Of a stretch of 64,000 nt of DNA, positions 1 to 11,240 are shown piece after piece. A program made the translations under genes and the position numbers. The stretch comes from Isoetes taiwanensis (Eukaryota > Streptophyta > Lycopodiopsida > Isoetales > Isoetaceae). Under the pieces are notes generated by a model. The model was not told where the DNA came from. It made no database searches and worked only from the letters and a program-made list of their open reading frames with translations. The stretch lies in contig JAJEKV010000053.1 of assembly GCA_021234155.1 (NCBI GenBank), positions 1,563,307 through 1,627,306 on the forward strand, read 5' to 3'. The first letter of the stretch is position 1. The number at the start of each line of letters is the position of its first letter.

Positions 1-670
1 ATCCCGGCACTGGCATCTTGAGGTTCCTCAACCACAGTGGAAAGGTGTTTGGATATGGACATGGGATAAACTATTCCACCCTAAAGTGTCAGCGCTGCGA
101 TTGCAAATTCTCCATAGATGTGTTTGAGTGAATGTCTTGGTTTACAAGATGAATCCTAGAGTCTCAGATCGTTGCCCTCCCTGTGTCAACGTGTTGAAAC
201 TATTGAACACTACTTCTTCTTGTGTGATCATCTACGGCTTGCTTTGGCGTAATTCTTCACTCTTTTCAGTGTGTCTCTCACTAGCCAGGAGATTCTACTT
301 GCACGTTATCCTCCTGTTTGGCCTAACTTGTGTGAGCAGGCATTTCATCTTACTTCTAGTTTGATTTTGTGGTTTATCTGGCAGAGGCGACGTTTGTGTA
401 TTTTCCAAGGTGCACATATCTCTGATCAGCAGCTTCTTCCTTGTGCTCAGCAGAAGATCACTAAAGCTTATCGTTACTCATCTCTAGCTGATGATAAAAA
501 AGAGATAATTTGGCAGACGTATTTAAGGTGTTCTTCTTATGCATAGACGGGTGTTTGTGCCTAGTTGGGTCGGCCTATCCACTAGGGTTTTAGTCCTATC
601 TGTGCATTGTGTGTTGTGCCTTTGTTCTTGTCAATAAAAAGAGTCTCACATTCTTCAAAAAAAAAAAAAA
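1..670 (+). pseudogene. 3' end of a LINE (non-LTR retrotransposon), zinc-binding C-terminus
   Basis: This is the C-terminal end of a LINE ORF2-type protein followed by its 3' UTR. The translation contains a tryptophan-rich stretch, a CxxC pair (RCPPC, about 170-184) and, one frame over, an EHYFFLCDH stretch (about 200-235). Together these match the HxxxxC arrangement of the reverse-transcriptase zinc-binding (zf-RVT) domain. The coding remnant then runs to a stop at 544-546. The CxxC and HxxxxC halves lie in different frames, so at least one frameshift has occurred. The rest of the element lies before the window. It differs in sequence from the LINE at 8.5-13 kb. The family call rests on the zinc motif, the position before a poly(A) tail and the lack of LTRs. 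Confidence 0.7.
633..670 (+). terminator. LINE polyadenylation signal and A-tail
   Basis: An AATAAA hexamer at 633-638 lies about 20 bases before a run of 14 A residues (657-670). This is the expected 3' end of a reverse-transcribed LINE copy. Confidence 0.75.
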
Positions 671-1228
671 TTGAGAGCCTATTGGGAGGCATAAGGAAGG
701 CAAATCGAAATAATGTAGTCCAACCGTTGGGAGAAAAAAAAAGAAGAAAAACCTTTCTGATCCCGAGGAGAGAATTGGAGGAGTTCATACCTTACTTGTC
801 ATATTGCAAACGACAAGACACACAAGATCTCTAAGAGGGAGATGGGCAAAGCCATGAGCAACCTCCATGCCATAGCATTGTATAAGAGTAGATAACATTA
901 TTTATCTATATATCAACATGTCCAGTGTAAGTTTTGTGCATTTTCTCAAGTAATTGTTTGTAAATATTGTAAGTACATCTAGATTCAAGCCAAATGAAAA
1001 ACCAGATTATAGCTCCTCCCCCTTGCCAAAAGTACACTAAGAAAGAGAAAGAAGGTGATGAATTTGAGTCTTGTTAAAGAATGCTAAAGTTAGTGTGAAT
1101 TTGCTAACACTATTAAGGATTGCTCCTTCTTATAGAAGCAAGGTTATGGATTTAAAGTGAAAAGCATGTCAACCTATCCTAAGAGGAGCAAATAGCCTTC
1201 GCAAATCACATTGGAGAGCAAATGATGG
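671..1228. other. No convincing gene; possible degraded retroelement sequence
   Basis: Only short open stretches rich in Lys and Glu are present, without a recognised domain. Because a gypsy protease relic follows directly on the plus strand, this may be eroded gag or linker sequence of the same element, but no zinc knuckle is visible. Confidence 0.3.
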
Positions 1229-1601
1229 TCCAAGATGAATATGACCCTGGTGCCTTCACATATACAACAAAAATTGGTAGAAACGCTTTGATTAAGGTAT
1301 TGCTTGATGGGGATCACCTCTTAATGTAATGCCCCATTGTATTATGAAGTTATATGGCTTGGAAATTGATAAGAAGGCACCTATGGTACTCAAGTCCTTT
1401 TCTAATTCAAAGGTCAATCCCATAGGCATGATAAGCAATGTTTTAATTGATATTGAGGGCATTATGGTAGCGGCTAACTTTGTTGTCGTAGCATTTGAAG
1501 GTGTGGATGATAGATCAGACAAATATGACCTACTTTTGGGTAGAAGATGGTTGTCTACAATGGATGCAATGCCTATATGGTCAAAAGGCGAGTATATCTG
1601 A
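1229..1601 (+). pseudogene. Ty3/gypsy aspartic protease (retropepsin) relic
   Basis: The encoded stretch has the plant gypsy retropepsin pattern: a D-G-G-S-like active-site turn followed by LNVMP, a central 'NPIG.I.NV..DIEGI' part, and the closing 'YDLLLGRRWL' strand with a Trp-Leu end at about 1530-1550. The long open part runs from 1329 to a TGA at 1599-1601. Compared with the expected motif, one G is missing in the run just before 1312. The active-site aspartate therefore lies in a different frame from the rest, and the copy cannot make an active protease. It lies on the plus strand, opposite to the pol relic at 5.1-8.5 kb, so the two are not one collinear element. Confidence 0.6.
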
Positions 1602-1825
1602 TGGGAAGAAAACTATTATATAACAAGCTTGAAGAGTTAGGCCCAATAAGGTGCGAAACAGGCATGTCCCCTCTCCCTTGTGCTCTTTGAAATATCTATT
1701 GATAAAGTTGTGACATAGATAGCAAAAATGGGAGGAAACCGCGCTACACTAGCAGGGTATGTTATTCGCCTCTAAATCTATGATAATGATATAGTATTGC
1801 TATCTAGAAGTAAGGAAGAATAAAT

Positions 1826-2239
1826 TAGAATAGAATAGAATTTTTAACTTCCACAAAGACGTATTTATTGCATGCATGCATGCATTTACATTTACGGCAT
1901 TGCATTTACGCATGCATGGACGGACACGATGGATTTACGGACCGACGGACGGACGGACGGACGGGCGAGCCAAGCGGACGGGCGCAAGGGGCGGGCAGCA
2001 AAGTGTGATGTTGACAGTTGTTTTAACGTCACAGCAAATGGCCATGGAACTCATACAGAGGGCTAGTACAACCATTACTACTACGAGTAAAAACCCTCTG
2101 CCTCAAAAAATTTTCAAGGAAAAAACCTTTGCAGCGCCTCTCGTCGCAATTGTGGTCTGTCCCAACGGATAAGCTTGTGGTCCTTGTGGTCCGTGGACGT
2201 TAAAAAAACTATTCTATTCTATTCTATTCTATTCTATTC
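1826..2239. mobile_element. MITE-like element with AGAAT pentanucleotide inverted ends
   Basis: The left end (1826-1848) reads TAGAATAGAATAGAATTTTT plus AAC. The right end (2199-2239) is its inverse, with GTT, a run of A and several ATTCT repeats. The roughly 410-bp body holds tetranucleotide tracts (ATGC at about 1870-1885 and GGAC at about 1918-1965) and a GC-rich centre but no gene. A near-identical right end without its left partner lies at 5008-5051. Ends plus a non-coding body suggest a MITE; the target duplication is hidden by the repeat itself. Confidence 0.5.
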
Positions 2240-3582
2240 ATCATCCATGTGATAACTTGTTTATATAGTGGATATGGCGCTTCATGGCAATGATGAAAAG
2301 GCCAAGATTTTGTCTCTTTTAAAAGAATAGCACTATAATTTTCACTTCTAGGCTGTAAATGAGAAAGGATTTTTGCATCCGTTTCAAGCTCTTCCAAGCA
2401 CTAGCACTGATGGCAACCCCTTAAACTTTTAAACCATACAATAAAACAGGTTCTACCAAAACCTGAAACAGGCTTAGAACCTTTTCGTTATTCTAAGGGG
2501 ATGAGGTGAACTTGGAAAGACAAAGATACCTGGTTTTGGAACCACAAAGGTAGATATATCTTTATTCTACTATAAGAGCACTTCGTAATGAATACATATA
2601 CCCAAGACGAAGATACTTGGTTTTGAAACCATAAAGGTGGACATGCTTTCATTCCACTATAAAGGGCCCCCCTTGTGGAGATAATGAATAAGATAATACC
2701 TATGAGTGATTGCGGATAAAATGTATAGATGGAATTGAGGGCGAGCTAAAAGAGCTTTTTGCTTTGCAAAGGAAATAAAAGAAAGCGAAAATAATGAATT
2801 TGGAGATAGAGGAGGAATTGTACACAACACATCTACCTAAAAAAATTTACCTACCTACCTATCTATCTATCTATCTAATAAATACAACCATTGTGTTGTA
2901 TAAGAGGCCGATTGAGAAAAATCAAAAGAATTTATTCAAGATACAAATACCATATGAGATGATGCTAGCCGTACATGGAATGATGCCACTTGAAGGAGAA
3001 ATGTTATCATGGCATATGTATGCAAGGTAATAGAGATGGAGGAAAGCAGGCTCTCCAAATTGGAGAGCATTGATAAAGGGTGGTTTGCAAGTTGAAAACA
3101 AGGTTGCTCAAATGGAGAATGTCTGTATATCTCCTTGTAAACAATAAGATCAGGGAAAGAAAAAGGGCATGGGAGAACATATGCGGCAAATTATGGCAAA
3201 ATACCAAGGTTAAAATGCTTTTGGGTTGTCCCTAAAGGGCAAATCCTCGCTTATGTGGATGTGTGGTTATTCCAGTATATGCCGGAGTATACTTGGATAT
3301 ACCAACCCATTGTCCCTATTGCTGGGAAATACAATTCTGATCGTGTTATAACATGATATATTACCATCAAAGCTCTTGTGACTGGATGTGTTTTAACTTA
3401 TTTCCTCTATTGCATGGATTCCACTGGATACAGTTGTTTCTTGGCACTGCAGACAATGGGATCATAGCTTGGAACGTGGATGCTAAGGGGGTTATCTGTG
3501 ATCTCCCCCCAACCCAATGTTTCTAAGGTAAGAATATTCAGATCAATATCATGACTGCATAAGTTTAAGCATGTTTATTATT
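2240..3582. other. AT-rich intergenic DNA with no recognised gene
   Basis: This region contains a diverged tandem repeat (listed separately) and a CTAT tetranucleotide tract near 2850-2880. A short reading frame at 2794-3030 is largely low-complexity. I see no domain. Confidence 0.4.
2522..2690. repeat. Diverged tandem duplication, unit about 80 bp
   Basis: The segment 2522-2596 (starting AAGATACCTGGTTTTGGAAC) recurs at about 2607-2690 with substitutions and small indels. Both units end in an 'ACTATAA(A)G' stretch followed by AATGAATA. Identity is roughly three quarters by eye. Confidence 0.55.
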
Positions 3583-4668
3583 CTAGAATGGGGCTCGCAT
3601 GAAAACGACAAAAGCGTCGATAGATAGGCTTCTCATTCATCTCAGCAGATTTTCTACAATGGTGGATAGTGGGTAGCCGCACACATGCGAACTACCTGCG
3701 ACAAAAAAATAAAGGGAATGTCCAATTATACAACTTGGACCCCATGAAATACAATGCTAATAGATGTTTGGTTTGTGTACCTGCAGAAAGCTTATCACCG
3801 AGATTAAAAACTCCGCCCTTTCGGGTTTTCGAGGAAAAACCCTAGTGATAAGCCTTCAGCATGGGGCTTGGACAAACGTAAGGCTGAGAATTCGCTCACA
3901 AAGAACCCATGAATGGAGAAGTCGAAGCCGTTGCCGCTTTCCAACCTATACCTGCACATCACCAACACTAGAACAAATGTGACAAAATAAACCTCCCAAA
4001 GTGGAGGGGCTGATCACACGTGCCACGCGACAACAAAACAAAAACCTCTTCAAATAGAGGGGCTGGTCACGCGTGCCAGGCGACAAATACATTAAACAAT
4101 TAAGGGGGGGGAGGGTGGGTTTCAAAGAATAGAGAATAAGGTACTGCTGAAAGAGAAGAGGAAGCGCCGACAAGACGTTGATGAAGAACCTCGCCTAATA
4201 TAGCGATCTCCCAACTAGAGGAGGCATGCAATGCATATATGCAAGACACGCATGCTCGCCCCCTCTAGAATCTCGATCCGAGGGCTCGTGTCGATGGAAT
4301 TCTAGAATGGGGCTCGCATGAAAACGACAAAAACCTCCATAATAGAAGAGAACTTCCTTATCAAAACGGGATCGAGGACGAAAGTCAAAGGATTATGGCT
4401 AAAGAAGAGACAAGGCCGAGAAAGGACATGCCACAGCATGAAAGAAATGCCAAATTGGTCAATCCAAGCAGGGAGAAGCCCCTCCCATGCATGGTTTCAA
4501 AGAATAGAGAAGAGGAAGAGGAAGAGGAAGCGCCGATGAGACGTTGATGAAGAACCTCGCCTAATATAGCGATCTCCTAACCAGAGGAGGCATGCAATGC
4601 ATGGGATGCTTGACATGCATGCTCGCCCCCTCTAGAATCTCGATCCGAGGGCTCAGATCGATGGAATT
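3583..4668. repeat. Composite region of direct repeats
   Basis: Three repeat relations are visible. A block starting CTAGAATGGGGCTCGCATGA occurs at about 3583 and about 4303. A block of about 180 bp (GGTTTCAAAGAATAGAGAA through CTCGATCCGAGGGCTC) occurs at about 4118-4304 and again at about 4494-4668. A unit of about 55 bp with 'GAGGGGCTG.TCAC.CGTGCCA' occurs twice in 3985-4087. Both 180-bp copies include CTCGCCCCCTCTAGAATCTC. This looks like a non-autonomous or satellite-like element; no coding capacity is apparent. Confidence 0.5.
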
Positions 4669-5127
4669 ATTTGCACAAGGGTAGTCTTTGTTTTGCAGCC
4701 CCCTCTGAGAAAAAGATTTTTGCCAATTTTGGGCTTGAGAAGTGGTTATAACATAAGGGCTTGTGGTATTTGGAACATGGAATGAGTGTGATCATGACAA
4801 TAGAGCTTAGGAACTTATGAACCATGCTAAAAAAATTGGATTGAGAAAGTACCGTTTGTCTTGAGGGGTCTTCTAAACTTTTGACTTGACAAGGGGTCTT
4901 CAAGCATAAACTTCAAGTCTTCATGAGTGTAACCATGAAATCAAACTATTCAGATAATGTTCAATCGAAAGTCCTCACTTGGTTCTTCATATCTCCTTGA
5001 CCTATTGGTCTCCATGGACCTTAAAAAAACTATTCTATTCTATTCTATTCCTTGAGGTCTTCAATGCAAAATGTCTTCAAGCTCTATGGTATGTTGGCTC
5101 ATGCACACATATCAAGCAAAATGTTAG
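4669..5127. other. Non-coding stretch containing a solo MITE end
   Basis: No gene is seen. Positions 5008-5051 repeat the right end of the MITE at 2199-2239 (TTAAAAAAACTATTCTATTC followed by more ATTCT units), without a matching left end nearby. Confidence 0.4.
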
Positions 5128-8100
5128 CTAGAAATGTGATGTGTGTACATGGCTCTTGGCTACTATATCTTTGGCTTTCTTGACCACGATACCATTTTCA
5201 GCCTCAAATCTGTGCTCCTCTAAGTGAGTTAGCCTCACAAACCTCTCTTTTAATGCATCCTCCATCTCTAAGTTAATCTTATATGCTAATCTCAGAGTGG
5301 GCAGCTCAAGTTCTATTGGCACAATGGATTCAATATCATAAATAAGGCTGAAAAGGGCATGCTTGAGTTTGATGGCTGACTTGGTAGTGGTTCTATATGC
5401 CCATAAGGCATCATGAAGCTTCACATATCAATCCTTTTAAAAGATGATTATGGTTTTTTGGAGAATTGACTTTAGTACTTTGTTTGTGGACTCGGCTTGA
5501 CCATTTCCTTGAGGGTAGTAGATTGAGCTCTTAGTGTGTTTGACTTTGAGAGTTGACAGTAATGTGGCAATGACTTCATTCATGAATTGATTTTCCCTAT
5601 AAAATATCATTTGAGGGGTATGCCAAACCTTGCACAAATGTCTTCATGGAGAAATCTAGCAGTGGTTAAGACATTGGCCTATTTTAATGGGATTGCTTCA
5701 GCCCACTTGGTAAAGTAATCAAGTGGCAACAAGGATATATTCATGTTGAGCAGATGAAGAAGGATCTATAGGGCCTATAAAATCAAGTCCCCATACTTGG
5801 AATGGTCCTGGTGATGTTATGACAGCGAGGGGTGCTGACTGCAAGGTTCTTTTACCAAAATTTGGCGTTTGTGGCAATATTTGATGACGTCATAATAATC
5901 TTTGAAGAGTGTAGGCCAATAATACCTTGATCTTAGGATCTTCCTGGCTATTGTACTAGTTGCAAAGTAACCTCCACAAACTCCTTCATGGCAGGCCTCA
6001 ATGACTAGCTTAGCTTCCTCTTTGTATACACATCTTAGCAGCACTCTTCCCTTGTCAATTCTCAAGATAGAAATCATCTATTAGTTTGAACTTATTGCAT
6101 TTTTCTTTGAACCTCCTTTGTTGGTTGGCATTCAATTCTTGTGGCTGCTCACCATGCTTCAAGTACCCTCTGATCTCCTACTGCCAATCTAATTCTTTCA
6201 CATGAGAGATTACCAAGTTAATATGAAGCTTGGATCATTGACGATATGGACCACTTTCACACTGATGTCATAAGATTGCACTTTACATGCCCATCTACAT
6301 ATCTTGGCCTTAGGTTGATTCTTGGCAAAGAGCAAGGATGTAGTGCCTTGTCTCATCAAGAGTTGGATACGATTTGTTTTGGAAGAGGTGTCCTTGCCTT
6401 TCAATCAAGAACATGAGGGCTCGCTGCACTCTTTCAAGTCTAGAATATCTAACTTAAGCGTTAGACCAGATTTTACTTGCAAATGAGATGATCATATTTT
6501 CTTGAAGCAATGCCACACCTATGGCTTTCTTGGCGACACTTATGTATGTTTGAAAAGGTTTCTAAGGATCAAGGGGTTTAAGCAAAGTAGAATCACAAAT
6601 GGCCTCTATAATCTTCACAAAAGCTTGTTGGCAGATTTCATTTCAATTGACCATAATATGTTTGCTCTCTTGCATTTTAAACTTCCCTATCTTGGTGAGG
6701 CTTGAGATAGGACTAATGGTGTATGAAAATTGAGGCACATACATCCTTAGAAAGTTGGCCATACCTAATAAACTTTTTACTTGTTTGAGAGTCTTTGGTG
6801 GAGTAAGCTTCTTTAATGCTTCTATCTTGTTCTCAACCACTTGAATGCCCTTTGTTGACACCTCATGATTCAGCTTAGCTTCCTCTTTGTATACACATCT
6901 TAGCAGCACTCTTCCCTTGTCAATTCTGCATAGAAATCATCTATTAGTTTGAACTTATTGCATTTTTCTTTGAACCTCCTTTGTTGGTTGGCATTCAATT
7001 CTTGTGGCTGCTCACCATGCTTCAAGTACCCTCTGATCTCCTACTGCCAATCTAATTCTTTCACATGAGAGATTACCAAGTTAATATGAATGCTAGAATC
7101 AAATTTATCCAAACCTTCTTGATCTTCATATTCAAAAGGTATGTATAGGAGATAGGAGCTTGGATCATTGACGATATGGACCACTTTCACACTGATGTCA
7201 TAAGATTGCACTTTACATGCCCATCTACATATCTTGGCCTTAGGTTGATTCTTGGCAAAGAGCAAGGATGTAGTGCCTTGTCTCATCAAGAGTTGGATAC
7301 GACTGTTTTGGAAGAGGTGTCCTTGCCTTTCAATCAAGAACATGAGGGCTGCTGCACTCTTTTCAAGTCTAGAATATCTAACTTAAGCGTTAGACCAGAT
7401 TTTACTTGCAAATGAGATGATCATATTTTCTTGAAGCAATGCCACACCTATGGCTTTCTTGGCGACACTTATGTATGTTTGAAAAGGTTTCTAAGGATCA
7501 AGGGGTTTAAGCAAAGTAGAATCACAAATGGCCTCTATAATCTTCACAAAAGCTTGTTGGCAGATTTCATTTCAATTGACCATAATATGTTTGCTCTCTT
7601 GCATTTTAAACTTCCCTATCTTGGTGAGGCTTGAGATAGGACTAATGGTGTATGAAAATTGAGGCACATACATCCTTAGAAAGTTGGCCATACCTAATAA
7701 ACTTTTTACTTGTTTGAGAGTCTTTGGTGGAGTAAGCTTCTTTAATGCTTCTATCTTGTTCTCAACCACTTGAATGCCCTTTGTTGACACCTCATGATTC
7801 AGCAAATCTCCTTTTGAGCACAAGACCATAAACTTTTTAGGATTCAATCGTACATCTCTTTTCTATGTATAGTGCAAAGTTTTGTTAGATAGTCAAAATG
7901 TTCATCAATGGAAGGACCTATACATAAATCAGCCAAGAATACTCTAAATAGGGAAGAAGGCATATCCTTGAACATAGTGTCCATTGCCCTTTGGAATGTA
8001 GCTGAGGCATTCATGAGACCAAATGGCATCCTTCTCATAGCAAAAGTTTTCCAAGATGTGATGAAGGCTATTTTGGGTTGATCCTCTTCCTTGATGCTTA

Positions 8101-8505
8101 TCTAGTTGAAGGAAAACCATCTAAGAAAGAGTATATCTCATTGCCTGCAACAACATGAAAGACTTGCTCCAAGAAAGGCAAAGCGTAGCAATCCTTGATA
8201 GTAGCTTTATTTAGATCCCTATAATCAATGCATATCTTAATAGTTTTATTTTTCTTTCCAACAGGCACAATGCAAGACAACCATTCAAAGTATACTATTT
8301 TCAATATGATGCCAGCATCTTTTATTTTGCACAACTCATCTTTAATGAGATCAAGCAATGCAACATTTATCCTTCTTAGTTTTTGCATAACAGGCTTTAT
8401 ACCTTCTTTAATCTTAATCTCAAACACACATATCTTTTTGTCTACATCTAACAACTCACTATAGTTTGAAGCAAATATGCGCAGTATGCTTGGCTGAAAA
8501 TTCAC
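5128..8505 (-). pseudogene. Decayed Ty3/gypsy pol (RT, RNase H, integrase)
   Basis: Read on the minus strand from 8505 downwards, the order is RT fingers and palm (8505-8098, with 'CIDYRDLNKAT'), the palm motif region (8038-7844, 'MPFGLMNASATFQRAM'), RT thumb and connection (7847-7572, 'KSLLGMANFLRMYVPQFS'), an RNase H remnant (7343-7041), the integrase H2C2 region (6077-5817, 'ILRSRYYWPTLFKDYY' then C..C remains), the integrase core (5637-5437, 'YYPQGNGQAESTNK') and an integrase C-terminal part (5424-5128). The catalytic Y-x-D-D has become F-L-A-D, and frameshifts separate the pieces. No chromodomain is seen. The 'PQGNGQAESTNK' form fits the Tat/Athila side of plant gypsy elements. No LTRs could be paired. 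Confidence 0.8.
6007..7802. repeat. Tandem duplication of about 0.9 kb inside gypsy pol
   Basis: Unit 1 (about 6007-6873) and unit 2 (about 6873-7802) are nearly identical. Unit 1 lacks about 66 bp present in unit 2 (around 7090-7156). Elsewhere only scattered differences are seen, such as extra bases near 6367 and 6420. The junction shares AGC with both outer ends. The duplication repeats the RNase H-to-thumb part of pol, so RT thumb and RNase H are each encoded twice. Confidence 0.85.
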
Positions 8506-9703
8506 ACAAGCAAGGCAGATATATACCTTGCAGTTGCTTATTTCGCGCCACTAGATCCACAACCTGCTGCTGTCTATTCAAAAAAAGGTTTGAGTGCCTT
8601 TGATGTTTTGAAATATCAGCAAAAAGGACCGGTTTTCATAACGGGTGACTTAAATGGCAGAACCAGTAACATACAAGCCACGTTGCTGTGAGGAGAAGGC
8701 AATGACTTGTGGTTAAATGAGTTAACTGCGAAACATGATGCTTGGCCAAGAACGTCCGTATACTGCATGCAAAACAAGATGGGAAGACATGTTCTTGCAT
8801 TATGCAAATCATTTAATATGATAATTTATAATGGCCTTCAGAAATATCCTGGCTCTGGAGGACTTACATGTTTTCAGCCCAATGGTTGTAGCACTGTTGA
8901 TTTGTTAATTGGTGAACCAGGCAATATACATCTCATATCAGGATTTAGTGTGATGGACAGGATTCCAGACTCAGACCATGCACCCTTGCATATTTGTTTG
9001 GATATAAAATGTAATAGAAATACGCCACCAGTGCTGCCACAACCGAAATTAAGGGTGAGCTATAAATTAGCATCCAAGTATGAAGATAGATTGACGCAAA
9101 AACTGGAAAACATAAAATGGGATGGCAGCCAAGAAAGAAATATGCAGATTCAGCATTTGATACAGGATGTTGCATCCTCTATTTTTGGATATACAAATCC
9201 ACAGGGAAAAAGGAAAAGAGATAGTAAATGGTTTGATAGAGAATGCTTTGATGCAAAGAGGACATTTAAACAGAGTAAAGGGGTACAAGATCTGAAACAT
9301 TATAAGAATATAGTAAAAAGAAAGAAAAGAGAATGGTTACGGCAGCATCAAGAGACGGTCATGAATGAACAGGAGGTAGACCCAAAAAAGTTTTTCAACA
9401 GATGCATAAAACATACGGGCATGGGTAATATACAAAGAGATGATCTCTTTAATTTGGTAAAGGCCTTATATCAGACTATTCATGTAGAGGGCTTTACACG
9501 TAGTGGTGAGACATCATTGCTTTTTACACACACAGATGTTTCTGATGCGCTTAGAAAAATGGCAAATGGCCGAGCATGTGATTCAAATGGGTTGACAATT
9601 GAGCTTCTAAAATGGGGAGGATCCAAGTTACATGAAATTCTTGCTGACCTATGTAATGATGCCTTACAAAATGGATTTCCTGATACATGATGCTTAAATA
9701 GGA
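8506..9703 (+). pseudogene. LINE endonuclease and start of RT region
   Basis: The translation carries the LINE exonuclease-endonuclease-phosphatase signatures: 'GDLNGR' (from 8644), 'STVDLLIGEPG' (around 8895-8925) and 'SDHAPL' (around 8970-8990). The last is the catalytic SDH motif. The EEP fold nicks target DNA for target-primed reverse transcription. The N-terminal catalytic residues are missing because the copy is 5'-truncated. An in-frame TGA at 8689-8691 interrupts the domain, leaving a long frame from 8707. The frame ends at a TGA (9688-9690) where the following in-frame residues (CLNRIVP) still look LINE-like, so this stop is probably a mutated Trp codon. Confidence 0.85.
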
Positions 9704-9867
9704 TTGTACCTAATATGTAGCATAATAACAGGGGGTTTTCTTTGTGTTTTTGTACGCTTTTCACTAAGGTTTTCCTATGATTTCGTGATGTATTCAAATG
9801 GATGTACTAATACGTACATCTAGAGTGCACCATTTCTGAGCCATTGATTTTAGCCTTTTTTTTTCCA

Positions 9868-10040
9868 ATGGTCAACAACCAATGGCTCACAACAAAATTC
9901 CTTTTTTTTGTGTGTGTGGTGCATAATGGTCAACAACCAATGGCTCACAACAAAAGCCCTTTTTTTGTGCGTGTGGTGCATGATGGTCAACAACCAATGG
10001 CTCACAACAAAAGCCCTCTTTTTGTGTGTGTGGTGCATAA
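9868..10040. repeat. Tandem repeat, three units of about 64 bp
   Basis: Each unit contains 'GGTCAACAACCAATGGCTCA' followed by CAACAAAA, a T-run, and a GTGTGTGGTGCATAATG-like stretch. Copy 2 of the foldback element (20450-20620) has only two units in inverse orientation. Confidence 0.75.
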
Positions 10041-10799
10041 TGCGCACATAAAGGGCTTGAAGGGCGCATGTAGTGCAGTTTCCCCGCTGGCAACACATTT
10101 CTTATCATAATTTTTGATCGAGAGCTCTATTTGAGATGATTTTTATTGCGTTGGAAAGCTCTCTCCGAGATCTTTTTGATAGTGTATGATATGGATATGT
10201 TTGGTTAAGTTATCTATGCTAAAACAGCAATTTTTCGGCCGGGTTTGGTAGGCTTTCACATCCTACCAAATTTAATCTGAGATTGCGCTATTGAATATTG
10301 TTTTATGGCTAGTTCCGAATGAAGCTTGCAAAAAATTACCATGCATTTTTAGATTTTGAGGCAGTTATTAAGCAAATTCCAAGGCTTCTAGATCCTTATG
10401 CTAACAAGCAGAAAAGTTTTCCACTTTAGTTTCTCACCACAAGAATCCATGGAGGCCAAAGGCTGCTGTTAAATTCCAATTGAAAAATGTTTGTGTATGG
10501 GTGTTGCAAACTTTATGACTTTCAGAATAATGGGATCAATCTGCTCTATCTTTATGGTAACTTTTACTTATGTTCTATTTGTTCTATGGTGATGAAATTC
10601 AAAAGCTACTGTGTGATGAAAGCCTCAAATGAATTCTAGTTTTTTCTCGGTTTGAATTCTAAAATTTTTGTCACACGGGGGGGTGTGACGTCGGGGCCAA
10701 AAAAATTTTTTTGCAACACAAATCATTAACATCCAACATATAAGAATTAAATTCCCCAACACATAACAACCAACACATAACAACTAACACATAACAACC

Positions 10800-11240
10800 A
10801 TTGACATTAACAACCAACATATAACTACCATTGACATTAATTAACACAACCATTGGGTCCAACACATTTAAATTAAAATCCCCTTAAACCCCTTTCGCTT
10901 GGGTGCATATTCACACCTGGGGTGACGAGGGCGGCGAGAGCCCCTCATAATTGTATTTTGCATGTACGAAATCAACACCATATAGTATTCCGCTTGAAAT
11001 CTTATAGTATTTTGTGAATCTTGTTATATAGTATAGCAAATTTTGTACTTGCATACCCCACAAACGAGGAACTTTACGTACGGTGTAGATTAAGGAATAA
11101 GGGGTGAATATGCCTATCCAACAGCTCTCGTTGCCCGGAGTCACCTCCCGTGTGAATATGCACCCAAACGAAAAGGGGTTTAAGGGGGATTTTAATTTAA
11201 ATGTGTTGGACCCAATGGTTGTGTTAATTAATGTCAATGG
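10800..11240. repeat. Long imperfect palindrome (arms over 100 bp)
   Basis: The left arm (about 10800-10915) contains ACACATTTAAATTAAAATCC followed by CCTTAAACCCC and GGTGCATATTCAC. The right arm (about 11150-11240) is its inverse complement (GTGAATATGCACCC through TTTAAATGTGTTGGACCC). Weaker pairing continues inwards through GCTCTCG-type sequence. The non-palindromic centre includes 'CATACCCCACAAACGAGG'. Confidence 0.8.

Larger units (their letters stand above)
9704..11240 (+). mobile_element. Foldback DNA element, copy 1, inserted in the LINE
   Basis: The insertion lies between LINE codons for 'CLNRIVP' and 'SRDDVQN'. It consists of a left end beginning ATGTAGCATAATAACAGGGG, three tandem units of about 64 bp, an AT-rich body and, at its right, a long imperfect palindrome (about 10800-11240). 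Related copies lie at 19433-20800 and about 51658-52103. The latter ends in the exact inverse of the left-end sequence, which supports ATGTAGCAT as a real terminus. No transposase is visible, so it is non-autonomous. The superfamily is unclear. Confidence 0.7.

Noticed and set aside
1872-2172. Frames in the MITE tetranucleotide region
   Set aside because: Asp/Gly/Arg/Thr repeats from GGAC-type tracts; low complexity.
9868-10040. Three regular repeats as a possible CRISPR-like array
   Set aside because: Eukaryotic context, no distinct spacers, and the unit is repeated throughout.
9844-10110. Open frames across the foldback tandem repeat
   Set aside because: They owe their length to the repeat unit lacking stops in some frames; repetitive translation only.
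11104-11240. ATG at 11104 as the start of the LINE RT protein
   Set aside because: The first 45 codons come from the inserted foldback element; LINE similarity starts only at 11241.
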